A stretch of DNA of 64,000 nt, taken from positions 1,327,501 to 1,391,500 of the forward strand of contig SMMW01000141.1 of assembly GCA_004794655.1 (NCBI GenBank), read 5' to 3'. The DNA is from Marisa cornuarietis. Taxonomy: Eukaryota > Mollusca > Gastropoda > Architaenioglossa > Ampullariidae. Position numbers and translations under genes: made by a program. The notes below the pieces were generated by a model. That model saw nothing but the letters and a program-made list of their open reading frames with translations. It had not been told where the DNA came from and made no database searches. This document shows positions 24,042 through 34,272 of the stretch, in pieces (the stretch's first letter is position 1; every line of letters starts with the position of its first letter).

Positions 24042-24960
24042 TGTCAGGAACACACGGGACGTGCAGACGGGTCACATACAACACACACTGTCCACACGGC
24101 GTTCCTCACGTGCTCTTTCACGCAACAAAATACGAAGAACTGTACGTGGGTTCCTATATCTCTATAATCTCGGGGTTCTGTCTTGTCTTTATAGAGAACA
24201 GCAAAATTAACCAATTTCAAATACCTTTCAAGAATATCAACATTTTCACATCAACATATCTTTCGACTACTACTGACTAGGTACACCCTCTCTTTAACTT
24301 GAGTTAGTTACTCTCTCTCTATATATATATATATATGTATATATATTTATATTAACAATCAAGCATGAGAATCAAATCAACGACGTATATAATATCTCTT
24401 CTCCAGTCCTCCGTTTTCAATAATAGTCTCCTCCTTCTACAAGTCAAATCTTCTTCCAATAGGTACACCAACAGTTTCTCAGAAAGTAAACAAATGACCA
24501 AAACACACTGTCAACGACCGGCCAGAACACATGCACTCACACACAGATATACACTTGCCTGTAATACTCCTCCTTGAAACTATCCAGATGATTAAAATAC
24601 ACAGCACTGCGAATCTCTCCAAACACACAGCAGAATCTTCCAGCAGACACACAGAAGCTGGGGAATATCTCCAAATACACAGCAATACTCCGAACGCAGA
24701 CGACCTTTTCTCACACCCTCCTGAGCAGACGACCCTTTTTCCCAATCTCCCAGACGACACCTGACGTCATTCCTCCTTTTACGTCATGCGTCCTAAACCA
24801 TACTCCAAACGTACATTCAAGGGCAACTATCCCTGCTGCTTAAAACAAACAAGGGGGGTAACTCCATTTCTAACATTCCTTAAGTCACACGCTTTTTCTG
24901 CTTTCAACACACTACACACTCTCAACCAGTCAGGGCTATGTATATACACGATCCCTGACA
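24042..24960. mobile_element. Solo LTR with 5-bp target duplication
   Basis: A 919-bp block starting TGTCAGG and ending CCTGACA (perfect 7-bp inverted ends in TG...CA form). It is flanked by CCCTC at 24037-24041 and again at 24961-24965. The paralogous site downstream of copy C (about 36010-36040) lacks the insert and runs straight from the AATGCCCC block to the AATAAAA block. This is the signature of an LTR retrotransposon insertion reduced to a solo LTR. It has no coding capacity, orientation is not determined, and CRE-like TGACGTCA lies at 24762. The superfamily is not identified, although 5-bp duplications are usual for Gypsy, Bel and Copia elements. Confidence 0.85.
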
Positions 24961-25393
24961 CCCTCACCCCGCAATAAAAGGAAATATCCTTTAAATCGGT
25001 AATTGATTTGCCTCCTAAGAAAAGAATTTAATAACGTGAAGGTTGCGAGAGAGAAAAGTAGTCAGTTAACACAGAGAAACATCTTCAAGTGTTTGTGTTC
25101 ACCTGCTTTCACTCAGTTCCAACCAATAAACGGGAGGAGCTGGTGACGTAGTTAATGTGCGAGGTGGTAGCTCGTGCCAGTTGCCTTCACTAACGGGGAT
25201 GTAGGACAGGTTTACACATCTCCTTAGAGAACTGCTGTCTGGAACACCTCAAGTCGCATGGCTAGAGCAAAACGATGATTTGTGTTTGTTTCTTCTCTCT
25301 TCAAGAGGGAGAGCTTGAATGTGAGACGGGATGTGAGACAGATTCAGGGTTTAATTAAATATCTCCACCAGCAGCAAATGTATCAGTGCTCAT

Positions 25394-25397
<4 letters not shown>

Positions 25398-25452
<55 letters not shown>

Positions 25453-25480
25453 ATTTGCACACAGACACACACACACACAA
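25398..25480. repeat. (TG)n ... (AC)n microsatellite
   Basis: A (TG)n run followed by a short (CA)n run, giving a potential snap-back. Confidence 0.93.
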
Positions 25481-25884
25481 AGTCAAAACCCAATCAAAGA
25501 TAAAGATAGACAATTAATTAACTTCTACGAAGGAAAATGACATAGGTTAACATGGGCATTTCACAAGATTAGCTTTGCCACTATGGACGGATTTCCACGC
25601 GTTGCCAAGCAATTCGATGGCGACAGCTACATCTGTTACTAAAAATAGATTTTATGAAGCTACTTTACCCATCTTTCTCGCAGAATCACTATATTTTTCT
25701 GTTCCTGTTACTTGATGCCTTTTAATGTTTTCTGTTTCGTCAGTCCTGTCGTTTTCTTTCGTCCCCTTTGTTCTGTGTCTACTTAGTCCACGTCTCTTCC
25801 TCGTTTTAAGCGCTAAGAGCATGCTCTCTATGAGTGTGAATATGCGCTATAAAAAATCTTCACTATTATTATTATTATAAATAC

Positions 25885-26055
25885 AGACTAGCCACTTAAT
25901 TGTATAAATACTGACTATAGTAACTTTCATAAATACTGACTAGCCACTTAATTGTATAAATACTGACTAGCCACTTGTATAATTACTGACTAGACATTAT
26001 ATAAATACTAACTAGTTACTTGTATAAATGCTGACTAGCCACTTGTATAAATTTG
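25885..26055. repeat. Degenerate 22-27-bp tandem repeat
   Basis: About seven units of the form TATAAATACTGACTAGCCACTT, variably spaced. Confidence 0.8.
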
Positions 26056-26242
26056 TTCAAACTAAGTTGTTTGTTAACGATGGGCCTTCTGCTCTATCAT
26101 AGCGATTGCTTGTACCTTTATGTGTTATACATGCGATGTAAATGTGAATAGTTGTACTGATGTAATACGTTACAATGTAAAATAAAAAAAAACTCACATA
26201 AAAATTGTGAAAAAAAATACAGTGCACCTCGAGTAGCATGAC

Positions 26243-26790
26243 AGTGACGTTGTTGTTATATTACAGTAATATTCTAGTGACGTTGTAGTGATATTACAGT
26301 AATATTCTAGTGACGTTGTAGTGATATTACAGTAATATTCTAGTGACGTTGTAGTGATATTACAGTAATATTCTAGTGACGTTGTAGTGATATTACAGTA
26401 ATATTCTAGTGACGTTGTAGTGATATTACAGTAATATTCTAGTGACGTTGTAGTGATATTACAGTAATATTCTAGTGACGTTGTAGTGATATTACAGTAA
26501 TATTCTAGTGACGTTGTAGTGATATTACAGTAATATTCTAGTGACGTTGTAGTGATATTACAGTAATATTCTAGTAGTGATATTACAGTAATATTCTAGT
26601 GACGTTTTAGTGACGTTTTAGTGATATTACAGTAATATTCTAGTGACGTTGTAGTGATATTACAGTAATATTCTAGTGACGTTGTAGTGATATTACAGTA
26701 ATATTCTAGTGACCTTGTAGTGATATTACAGTAATATTCTAGTGACGTTGTAGTGATATTACAGTAATATTCTAGTGACTTGTTAGGGAC
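26243..26790. repeat. 33-bp minisatellite, trimer of an 11-bp motif
   Basis: About 16 units, each made of three 11-mers: TGACGTTGTAG, TGATATTACAG and TAATATTCTAG. Most units are identical. One unit near 26570-26610 is rearranged. The 11-mer is the same as in the 22-bp array at 16948-17980. Confidence 0.95.
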
Positions 26791-27864
26791 ATTACAGCGA
26801 TATTCTGGCATATTAGTCACCTTTTAAAGATATGTAAGTGACATTTTAATGACATTACAGCAACTCTTTACCGAAATTAAGCAATGTTATACAAAGACTA
26901 CACTCGGATATATATATATATACTTATGGATCTCATGATCCGGAGACTGGGAGCTTACTCTCCTGATACCATGTCCATCTCTATCAAACTCTCGATTCAT
27001 TCCTCAATCTTCACAGCCGAAGGCAATGTAATAAAGAAAGCACAGATTTAATCCCCTAAAAACACTAAACTGTACATAAACTGTAAAGATGGGGGTAACC
27101 CATACAAATGGCAGATTTATGAAGAAAAAACTGAAGGTTCTTGAAGTGAGGAATAGTAGAATCAAATATAGTAGGTAAAGCTAGATAGAAGTCTACAATG
27201 TAAAAGGGAAGCAACATAAAGGATCTGGCAGCCAGTGCAGTACACCACCACTGCAGACTTGGCAGGTCTGCTGTACACCGAGAGAAAGAGACGACAGCTA
27301 GAAAACAACACCAGCGACAGTAAACAACACCAGCAACAGTACACAACACATGCGGCGTCAAGGAGCATCGATCCTCCTCCCACATCTCCCATCTTCGCCC
27401 CTCCCATCCCCCACTCCCCTATATTCCCGCACATATCAGCCTCACCCTCCATGCGTAGGACTAGCGGGCCCAGTAGAGCAGACTTCTACATGAACCAAGT
27501 ACAGCTCGAGGTGCTACTCTTTCCAAAGATGGTGTATGCGTGGCTGACATTGGCATCGGGATCACAGCAGCGACCACAGCAAGGGCCAATCTGAACATAA
27601 TACTGGAGAGCAAAAGTATGAGCTTTCATGTCCTCATGTTGCAACAAAGACGTTGACTAGTGTAAATAAATGTAAATATGTAAACATGTGAACGACCGTT
27701 GGACTGACAAGAAAATGTTTGAGTTGTTTAATAACACGAAAAGAATGAAAAAAACAGATTCAGATTTCATGAGGCCCAATTATTTGCTTTTTTAGCGCTA
27801 TCCATTCTTAAAGTATTGAATTCCTTTGGTAGTTGCACTAATATTCATACATTCTAATCCACAG
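26791..27864. other. Gene-free spacer
   Basis: Includes a short (TA)n run near 26909-26922. A 119-codon frame at 27235-27594 starts at GTG and is Pro/Ser/Gln-rich without a domain, so it is not called. Confidence 0.45.
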
Positions 27865-28312
27865 TGCCTAGAGGTCTTATCGTCTTCCACTGAAGTAAGT
27901 GTGCAACTTCACGACAAGCCTCGTCTCTAAAAAAATAAACCGCTGAGAGAGAGAGAGAGAGACCTGTGATGAACAAGAACAAGCCATCATTCGGGACAGG
28001 AAAATGATAAACATCGGCAAAAATAAATAAACATTTGAGAATTTCTCTGTGTAACGAAGGCGATTGTTGTTAACGCCCTGTGAAAACTTATCATGGACAG
28101 CTCGAGCCTCAACACCCTCAAGCCAATGTGTCGTGAGTCTTGGAACAGAAAAGTTCACCAGCGACACTAGAGTTTCCATGGTGATTTCATTGTTGACATC
28201 TGCGTGTCGTGTTCTGCCCCGTGTTTGGTCCCTGGTGGGTAGGCGGAACATCCATCCTGTGACTTGTCTTCCCTTTTAACTATAGTCATCGAAGACTTCA
28301 AAGTTCAAATTA
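27865..28312 (+). repeat. Orphan LicD-type 5' leader
   Basis: Matches 20270-20710, the leader of copy A, along its length: CACTGAAGTAAGTGTG, GTCTCTAAAAAA, ACCTGTGAT, CAGCGACACTA, CCGTGTTTGGTCC and TGTGACTTGTC. No LicD coding sequence follows directly; the next copy (B) begins about 870 bp away and has its own short leader-like match at 29068-29085. It is either the relic of a lost paralog or a distal 5' UTR exon of copy B. Confidence 0.65.
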
Positions 28313-29185
28313 TTAATTGGTTTATACAATTAAATGTGCACACAAGTGATAGCAGTCGAACACTAAATATCACCGTCTACTAATAATAAAAAAATGTATG
28401 GCATTGTCTAAAGGACAAGAACAATAGAAAATAGCAACATTTAGGAATAAACGTTTGAGAGACTGTGTAGCCCTCTACAAAAGTTACTGACTATAAGGCC
28501 AATAGTATGGTGTACTAAAGATGTTTACCAGCGTACATTTAGAGTTGTAGGCACATCAAATACAAATATATTCACCCACGTCGCTTTGATTGGAGAAGAT
28601 TTTACTCATTCAAAGATCAAGAAGATTTTACTCATTCAAAGATCAAGTAAAAAGGCGTAAGAAAGACAGATCCTGACTTTATGATAGATATCAAGATCTC
28701 ATTCTTTATGCGGCAGATTCCTGAAGCATATTATAACTGCACTTAAACCTCAAACATACAATGGAGTGGCGCCGATCTCTTTAGTCTTTAATGTAGAAAC
28801 CGTCACCACCCGCGACTTGAATAATCGCTTTCAAAGCCTGTGACCTGTAAGATACATGTACAATCCATATTTCGGGTAGTAAATTTGAAGAAATCGATTT
28901 AAAAGAATCCCTCCGCTGTGTAACAGCTACCTTTGTTGATGACTGTAGTGTGAAGAGACTCACACCTTTATAGTGAATCGCCGAGACTAAAGAAAAACTT
29001 TGAAAGCCTGAAATTTTAGTGTCGGTATTCGCGTGGTCGTGTGAAGCAGTAAAATTTAGTTCACATTGTAACTTGTGCTTCCATGTGACCGTGGTCTAAG
29101 GCATCCCAGCTCAGTGTTTCAAACGATTCCTTTCATCAACCGCCGAAAACAGCCCGTCATCTTTTTTTTAAAGAAATATTGCTAC
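28313..29185. other. Spacer before copy B
   Basis: A 21-bp direct repeat lies near 28599-28645 (GATTTTACTCATTCAAAGATC twice). The ACTTGTGCTTCCAT block at 29071 matches the copy D leader. Confidence 0.5.
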
Positions 29186-30226
29186 ATGGGAAAAATGTCT
29201 TTTCCGTTATTTCGAAACATTTTAAAGTCTAAACTTTTGTTCGTTTTTGTGGCTTTAATTACGACGGAAGTTATCGTCGTGCTGCACACAGGATTTATCC
29301 CCGCTGTTTCAAGAAAAAGCGTGGTTCCTGTCATAACGATGAGCGCCTTTACCAAGGCAAAGCAAACTTCCAACACCCAAGACAGAAGCCGTCAATCATC
29401 TAAAGACAGTGCGACCTCAGCAAACCACACCAACGGTCATGAAAATAGCTCATTAGACAGGTCATACCACAAAGTTACAAGTCTGAATACCGTCCATGTG
29501 ACACTTGATGAAAAACTCAAGCCGTTTAAGACTGTAGTGACCGAGCACGACCTTGCCATCTTCCAGGAGATTTTTGCAAGCTTCGCAGCAGCCATGAGCA
29601 ATGCGTCTTTGATCTTCTTTCTGTATAGCGGCAGTCTCCTGGGCTCGTGGCGCCACCACGGTATTGCTCCCTGGGATGATGATGTGGACGTGGCAGTATG
29701 GAGCCGGCACAAACTGTCCATGTTACACGCGCTCAAACGCCTTCAGCCCAACTTTTTTCTTGACGTCTCCCTTTCCTGGCGGTGGAAGATGTACTCTGCT
29801 CAGTCGAGCCCCATCAACGGGAAACCTTGGAAATGGCCGTATATAGACATCAGCTTCTATCAGGAGAACAGCACCCATGTGTGGGATTGTGACTTAAAAT
29901 ACCAAACTTTTATCTACCCGAAGGATGACGTATTTCCGTTGTGCGAGCGACCCTTCATGGGCATGATGCTGCCCGCGCCGAGAAACACTAAGGCCGTGTT
30001 GGGTCGCACCTACATCCTGAAGGACTGCACCACAGGCTGGTACAACCACCGCGATGAGGTCGGGAGAGCCAATGGGGAAAATGCCATACCGTGTGAGTAC
30101 TTGCAGCATGTTGTCCCCTTTGTCAAGCGTCGGGCTCTAGGGGGCGTCCAGGATGGCTGTAACGAGAGTCTTGTCTTAAATGGAACTTTACTGTCTTGGG
30201 TCGTGCTGGACTCTTCACAATGTTGA
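29186..30226 (+). CDS. LicD-family transferase-like, copy B
   Basis: 346 residues from the first in-frame ATG (29186); a second ATG at residue 4 is equally plausible. The open frame extends 37 codons further upstream but without an ATG. Features: a transmembrane anchor (about 16-36), a Ser/Thr/Asn-rich stem (about 50-95) longer than in the other copies, then the LicD core with GSLLGSWRHHG (149-159) and PWDDDVDV (162-169). The C-terminus ends in an invariant Gln-Cys. Several N-glycosylation sequons suggest a lumenal catalytic part. Known relatives of the LicD family (bacterial LicD, fukutin/FKRP, yeast Mnn4) transfer phospho-choline, ribitol-phosphate or similar groups to glycans; the substrate here is unknown. 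A polyadenylation signal AATAAA lies at 30467. It is intact and the most divergent of the four copies. Confidence 0.88.
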   Translation: MGKMSFPLFRNILKSKLLFVFVALITTEVIVVLHTGFIPAVSRKSVVPVITMSAFTKAKQTSNTQDRSRQSSKDSATSANHTNGHENSSLDRSYHKVTSLNTVHVTLDEKLKPFKTVVTEHDLAIFQEIFASFAAAMSNASLIFFLYSGSLLGSWRHHGIAPWDDDVDVAVWSRHKLSMLHALKRLQPNFFLDVSLSWRWKMYSAQSSPINGKPWKWPYIDISFYQENSTHVWDCDLKYQTFIYPKDDVFPLCERPFMGMMLPAPRNTKAVLGRTYILKDCTTGWYNHRDEVGRANGENAIPCEYLQHVVPFVKRRALGGVQDGCNESLVLNGTLLSWVVLDSSQC

Positions 30227-30756
30227 ACAAGACCTCTGCCAGGTATGTAGAAGACCTTAGTAATTTGGAAATTAGAATACATCCTCCAGAAAGCTGCTCT
30301 CTCGAAAGCAACATCAGCTACACTAATGTATTTAAAAGAAGCACACAATTATAGCTGGGAAATTATGGCAGTAATGACGTTCACCACTCTAAAAGTGAAA
30401 ACTAGAAGACTAGTGTGAACGAAACACAAAATTTAGAGAGGTGTCACTAACTGCATTTTTATATCCAATAAACATTCTGACAATTTTTTTTCTTGTATGG
30501 ATTTTAAAAATTTCAATCCTTAGAAATTGATCCCATTTTCTTAAACCGAAATAGAGTGCAGAATCTCACTAGGATGCTTTCAGTAAACTGCCTAAGACTT
30601 ATAAGCTGTGACCTGTGAGAATGACTCACCACTTAGGACTATAAAGTTTTAGAAATCAATAAAAAAAACACCAACCACCGTTGGTTAACCAGGACCATTA
30701 GTGATGAGGCTCACGTGGACACAAATCACGGAAGACTCGAACCTGGAGAAACTGAG
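30227..30756. other. 3' flank of copy B
   Basis: Carries the AATAAA at 30467-30472 about 240 bp after the stop. Nothing else was recognised. Confidence 0.5.
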
Positions 30757-31023
30757 TCGCGCGTGTCGTGAATCACGCAGTTACGAGGTTTAAATTCCAT
30801 TCCCAGCGACACCTGTCGATTTTCATTGCCTTCATCGTTGCCTGTATCTTCGTCTCGTGGAAAGCAGTGTACGTGGTGCTTTGTGGGAAGACAGAGGAAT
30901 TCACTCCTGTGACTTGTGTTGCCATCTCATCGTAGTCTCATCAGACCAGGGTCAACACGTCTGCTCTTATCTATCATCTATGTATTTCGCTTTCTTTTAA
31001 AAGTGAAAATCACTGCATACAAA
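30757..31023 (+). promoter_or_regulatory. 5' leader of LicD-like copy C
   Basis: Matches the copy D leader (GTACGTGGTGCTTTGTGGGAAGA versus its counterpart near 41648; CCTGTGACTTGTG; CATCTCATC; AAAATCACTGCATACAAA immediately before the ATG). It also shares CAGCGACACCTGTC with the other leaders. Confidence 0.6.
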
Positions 31024-31971
31024 ATGTTTTCTTTTCGAAGCGTGTCACAGTCCAAGCCGTTTTTAATTCTGGCGGCTTTGATTACAGCAGAGACTGTTTT
31101 TCTTCTACACACACTGTCTCTGTCAAGACAAAGGCTTAGATCACCGAACTACACTGTGACCTCAACAAACCTTATCACGAAGTCTGATAATCTGATTGCA
31201 AGCAGATGGTACCACACTTTTATTACTCTTAAAACACTTGATGTGAAACTGGATGAAAGCCTGAAGCCATTACAGCCCAAAGTTACAGAGCAAGATGTCT
31301 ACCTTATCCAGGAAATCTTCGCAACTTTCTCCATCGCCATGAAGGAGGCGTCCTTGACCTTTTTCATCTACAGTGGCAGTCTGCTGGGCTCGTGGCGCCA
31401 CCATGGCCTCGTGCCCTGGGATGATGACTTGGATGTGGCTGTCCCGTTACGGCAGAAGGATGCTATGGCTGAGGTGTTGAATGGCCTCAAGCCCCACTAT
31501 TTTCTTGACATCACACAAGGAGTCAGATGGAAGTTCTACTCCGCTCGGTCGATGGCTATCAATAAGGTCACTTGGAAATGGCCGTTCCTGGACATCACAT
31601 TTTACGTGGAGAACAAAACTCACATGTGGGACCAAGACGAACACTTCAAAGACTTCATCTTTAACAAAAGGGACGTCCTTCCATTGTATGAGCGTCCTTT
31701 TATGGACATGATGTTACCTGCCCCGAGAAACACACGAGCTGTACTGTCCCGCACCTACGACCTTAACGTCTGTACAACGTGGTGGTTCAACCACCGTAAA
31801 GAGGAAATGATTATGGGGACACTGAAGTCAGTGCCGTGTGAACAACTGCAGCGAGTCTTTCCATTTGTCAGACGACAGGCTGCAGTCGGCCGCCATGGAG
31901 GTTGTAACGAGAGTCTCGTCTTAAATGGAACTGTGCTGGCTTGGGTGGTGCTGAACGATATACAATGCTGA
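31024..31971 (+). CDS. LicD-family transferase-like, copy C
   Basis: 315 residues; the start is the only ATG before the transmembrane segment, and A at -3 gives good context. Domains: a signal anchor (about 11-31), a short stem with a sequon at residue 42, then the LicD core with GSLLGSWRHHG (118-128) and PWDDDLDV (131-138). A conserved aromatic stretch (WKWPFLDITFY) and PAPRNTRAVL follow, with the common C-terminal VVLNDIQC ending. Single exon. It is closest to copy D, including the 3' UTR (both have CAGTTACTTTTGTAAAACG after the stop). A candidate polyadenylation signal lies at 32452. Likely a Golgi-resident type II glycan phosphotransferase by family; donor and acceptor are unknown. Confidence 0.9.
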   Translation: MFSFRSVSQSKPFLILAALITAETVFLLHTLSLSRQRLRSPNYTVTSTNLITKSDNLIASRWYHTFITLKTLDVKLDESLKPLQPKVTEQDVYLIQEIFATFSIAMKEASLTFFIYSGSLLGSWRHHGLVPWDDDLDVAVPLRQKDAMAEVLNGLKPHYFLDITQGVRWKFYSARSMAINKVTWKWPFLDITFYVENKTHMWDQDEHFKDFIFNKRDVLPLYERPFMDMMLPAPRNTRAVLSRTYDLNVCTTWWFNHRKEEMIMGTLKSVPCEQLQRVFPFVRRQAAVGRHGGCNESLVLNGTVLAWVVLNDIQC

Positions 31972-34069
31972 CGTCAACGTTTTGCCAGTTACTTTTGTAA
32001 AACGAAGTTTTCCTTTTTCTCTTTCCTTTATCTTTCTTTCGGATTTATTTGTCAATACCTTGTTTTGATTTATCACGTTTCATTTTCAATATTTCTGTGT
32101 ATTTGGGAGTGCGTGTTCTTTTGTAAGAAGCCACATTAACATTTAGATGAAAAATCCCATTTTCGTGCTGTTTTGTCTTGTTAGTTTTTCTTTAATCCCC
32201 AGTCTATTGGCTTACTAAATGTCTCTTTGAGCAGAGAAAACGTATTGGGTTAGTTACGTAAGTGTTATCGTGATCTACATGACTAGTTTACATTTTTACA
32301 TATATTCCCTCCCCACCTCTTTTTCTAGGTTCTTCACAATATGCAATTTTCTAGCTTCTATGAGCATGAACATAGGCTTATATAAGAAAGAACAGAACGG
32401 AAGCAGTATAAACAAATCTGATACAAAGCTGGAATTAAAGACTTGGTAGACAATAAAATTCGTCTAGACTGATGCCGACCTTACATGATCATCGTACAAA
32501 TACTAGCATGGAGAAACTTAAATGTTTATTAGTGTGAATGGAAACTTGTAGACATGGATATTAAACACCCGAGTCTGATCTTATGACAAAAACACAAACT
32601 GACCTCCTGCTTAGTGTGCATCAATGGAGCTGAGAACCCATCTCTCTCTCTCTCTCTGTGTTTACCTACCTTCAGTCATTGACGCGAGTCTACTGATGAA
32701 AGTCTGAAAGTCTGTGTAAGATTGAGACAAACCACCAAAGAGTGTTTTTATGGCAATTAGTTGCGAGGAATTTTTCTCTTTTAAGATTTAATAATCCATC
32801 ATGTATGGTGTTGAGATTAAGAATAATGGTGTATAAGCAGGCTGTGTGTGTGAAAGAGATGGAGAGAGAAAGAGAGAGAGAGACAATAAGTATTTCAAAA
32901 ATTCTGTGTTTTGAAGAATATGTATAGGTTTCTGTAGAGTTTCTTGGTACATGTGTGGGTTTAGAAGTTGAGAATAACTGGTGTTGACACTGTTTATTAC
33001 TGGATTGTATGTACAGTAGTTCTAAGATGTGTAGCTTGATAAATGCTCACACCCTTAAGGAGCTGTGCTCTCAAAGCAATTAAGAATCCATCAATCGCTG
33101 ATGTATACTGAAATGCCTACTTTCTTAATTAGAAATCTTACATTTTAGGTTTTCATTTACAGTAGTTGGATTCTTCAATTGTTCTCATTTAGCTTATGTG
33201 GCTATGTGTACATAATCAGTGGCCTTAGAGAGGTGTTCAGTACAATTGTCTCATTTACTGTTAATGCTCTGATGTAATATAAAGATAAAGATTATTGTTG
33301 TTTGTTGCTGTAGATCTTACATAACTGTACTATCAAAAGTTTTCTCTCTATCGTCATTTTGGGATGGTTAGATATTATTATCGGCTTAATTTTTTATGCT
33401 TCGTTAGAAAATACTAACATATCATTATTTAAAATATTTCCTTTATCAGAGAACATTTTTCTCCCTCTTAATGTGTTTCTCTTTTCCTCCTTCTCTTTCT
33501 CTTTCTCATTTGGGTTGTAGGCATCACTGTTAACACTCTCTTCAAAGAGACTTAGTAAAAGGATTTAATGATGGTAGCATACAGGCCTAGGAAATAAAAA
33601 TTGACTTCACGCATGGAACTTAATTCACTCGGCAGTTACAATTTTGGGGCAAGTTTTTGATTTGTGATTGGATTGAAGTGCTCACATTTTAACCCACAGT
33701 GACGTCTGTCTAGTAGCCAAAGAGTAAACAATGTTGTGGAGACTGTGTGTCTCACTGCCAGTGCCTTTAGTGACACGAATAAAACGAATGATTCTTGAGA
33801 TACCTTGTCACTCCTTCCTTTGTGCGCAGTTACAGTCCCGTCATTAAAAGGAGATAATCCCCCCCACCCCCCACGTACAATGCGATTGTCTTTCCCTCGC
33901 ACGTCGATCACGTGTGGAGAAAAACGAAAGACCTGTTTAATATCGGAGCTCGGGTTACAGGGCTATGACGGTGCTTTGCCCTTCTTAAAAATTATCCTAA
34001 AGTTATTATTCAACATGTTCTACTATACACGGACAATGTTAAAAAACCATTTGAGTTCGCGCTTGTAGG
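31972..34069. other. Gene-free 3' flank of copy C
   Basis: AT-rich, with a (TC)n run near 32641-32657 and a GA-rich run near 32859-32882. No coding or RNA feature is supported. Confidence 0.5.
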
Positions 34070-34272
34070 TGGGGTGCGTGTGTGCGTGTGTCATTGTGTG
34101 GGTTGTAGGGGGGGGTCAGTGCGCGCGTTTGCATGTGTACGCGTTTGCGTGTGTGTGTGCGTTTGCGTGCGTTCGTGCGTGTGTGTGCGTGTGTGTATTG
34201 GTTATGTGTGTGCTTGCGTTTGAGTGTTTGCGCGTACACACGTGTGTGTGTGTGTGCGTGCGTGCGTGTGTG
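34070..34272. repeat. TG/CG-rich low-complexity tract
   Basis: Irregular (TG)n with GTTTGCGTG interruptions. The open frames on both strands are repeat artefacts. Confidence 0.9.

Larger units (their letters stand above)
22681..25290. repeat. Segmental duplication, copy A side
   Basis: Paralogous to about 34070-36300 downstream of copy C. Matching blocks in the same order: GTCAATGCT just after the TG tract; GAACAGATGTCACAG (23500 versus 35113); a segment with CCTGTGCAAT(T/A)AACTCAC, AAGAAGGAAA and CTGACTGGCTA (about 23775-23905 versus 35780-35900); and CACCTGCTTTCACTCAGTT (25100 versus 36189). Differences include a solo LTR and a MITE on this side and about 390 bp extra on the other side (about 35312-35706). 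Moderate divergence suggests an old duplication that carried the LicD gene along. Confidence 0.75.

Noticed and set aside
27235..27594. 119-codon Pro/Ser/Gln-rich frame
   Set aside because: Starts at GTG, no domain, no exon signals.
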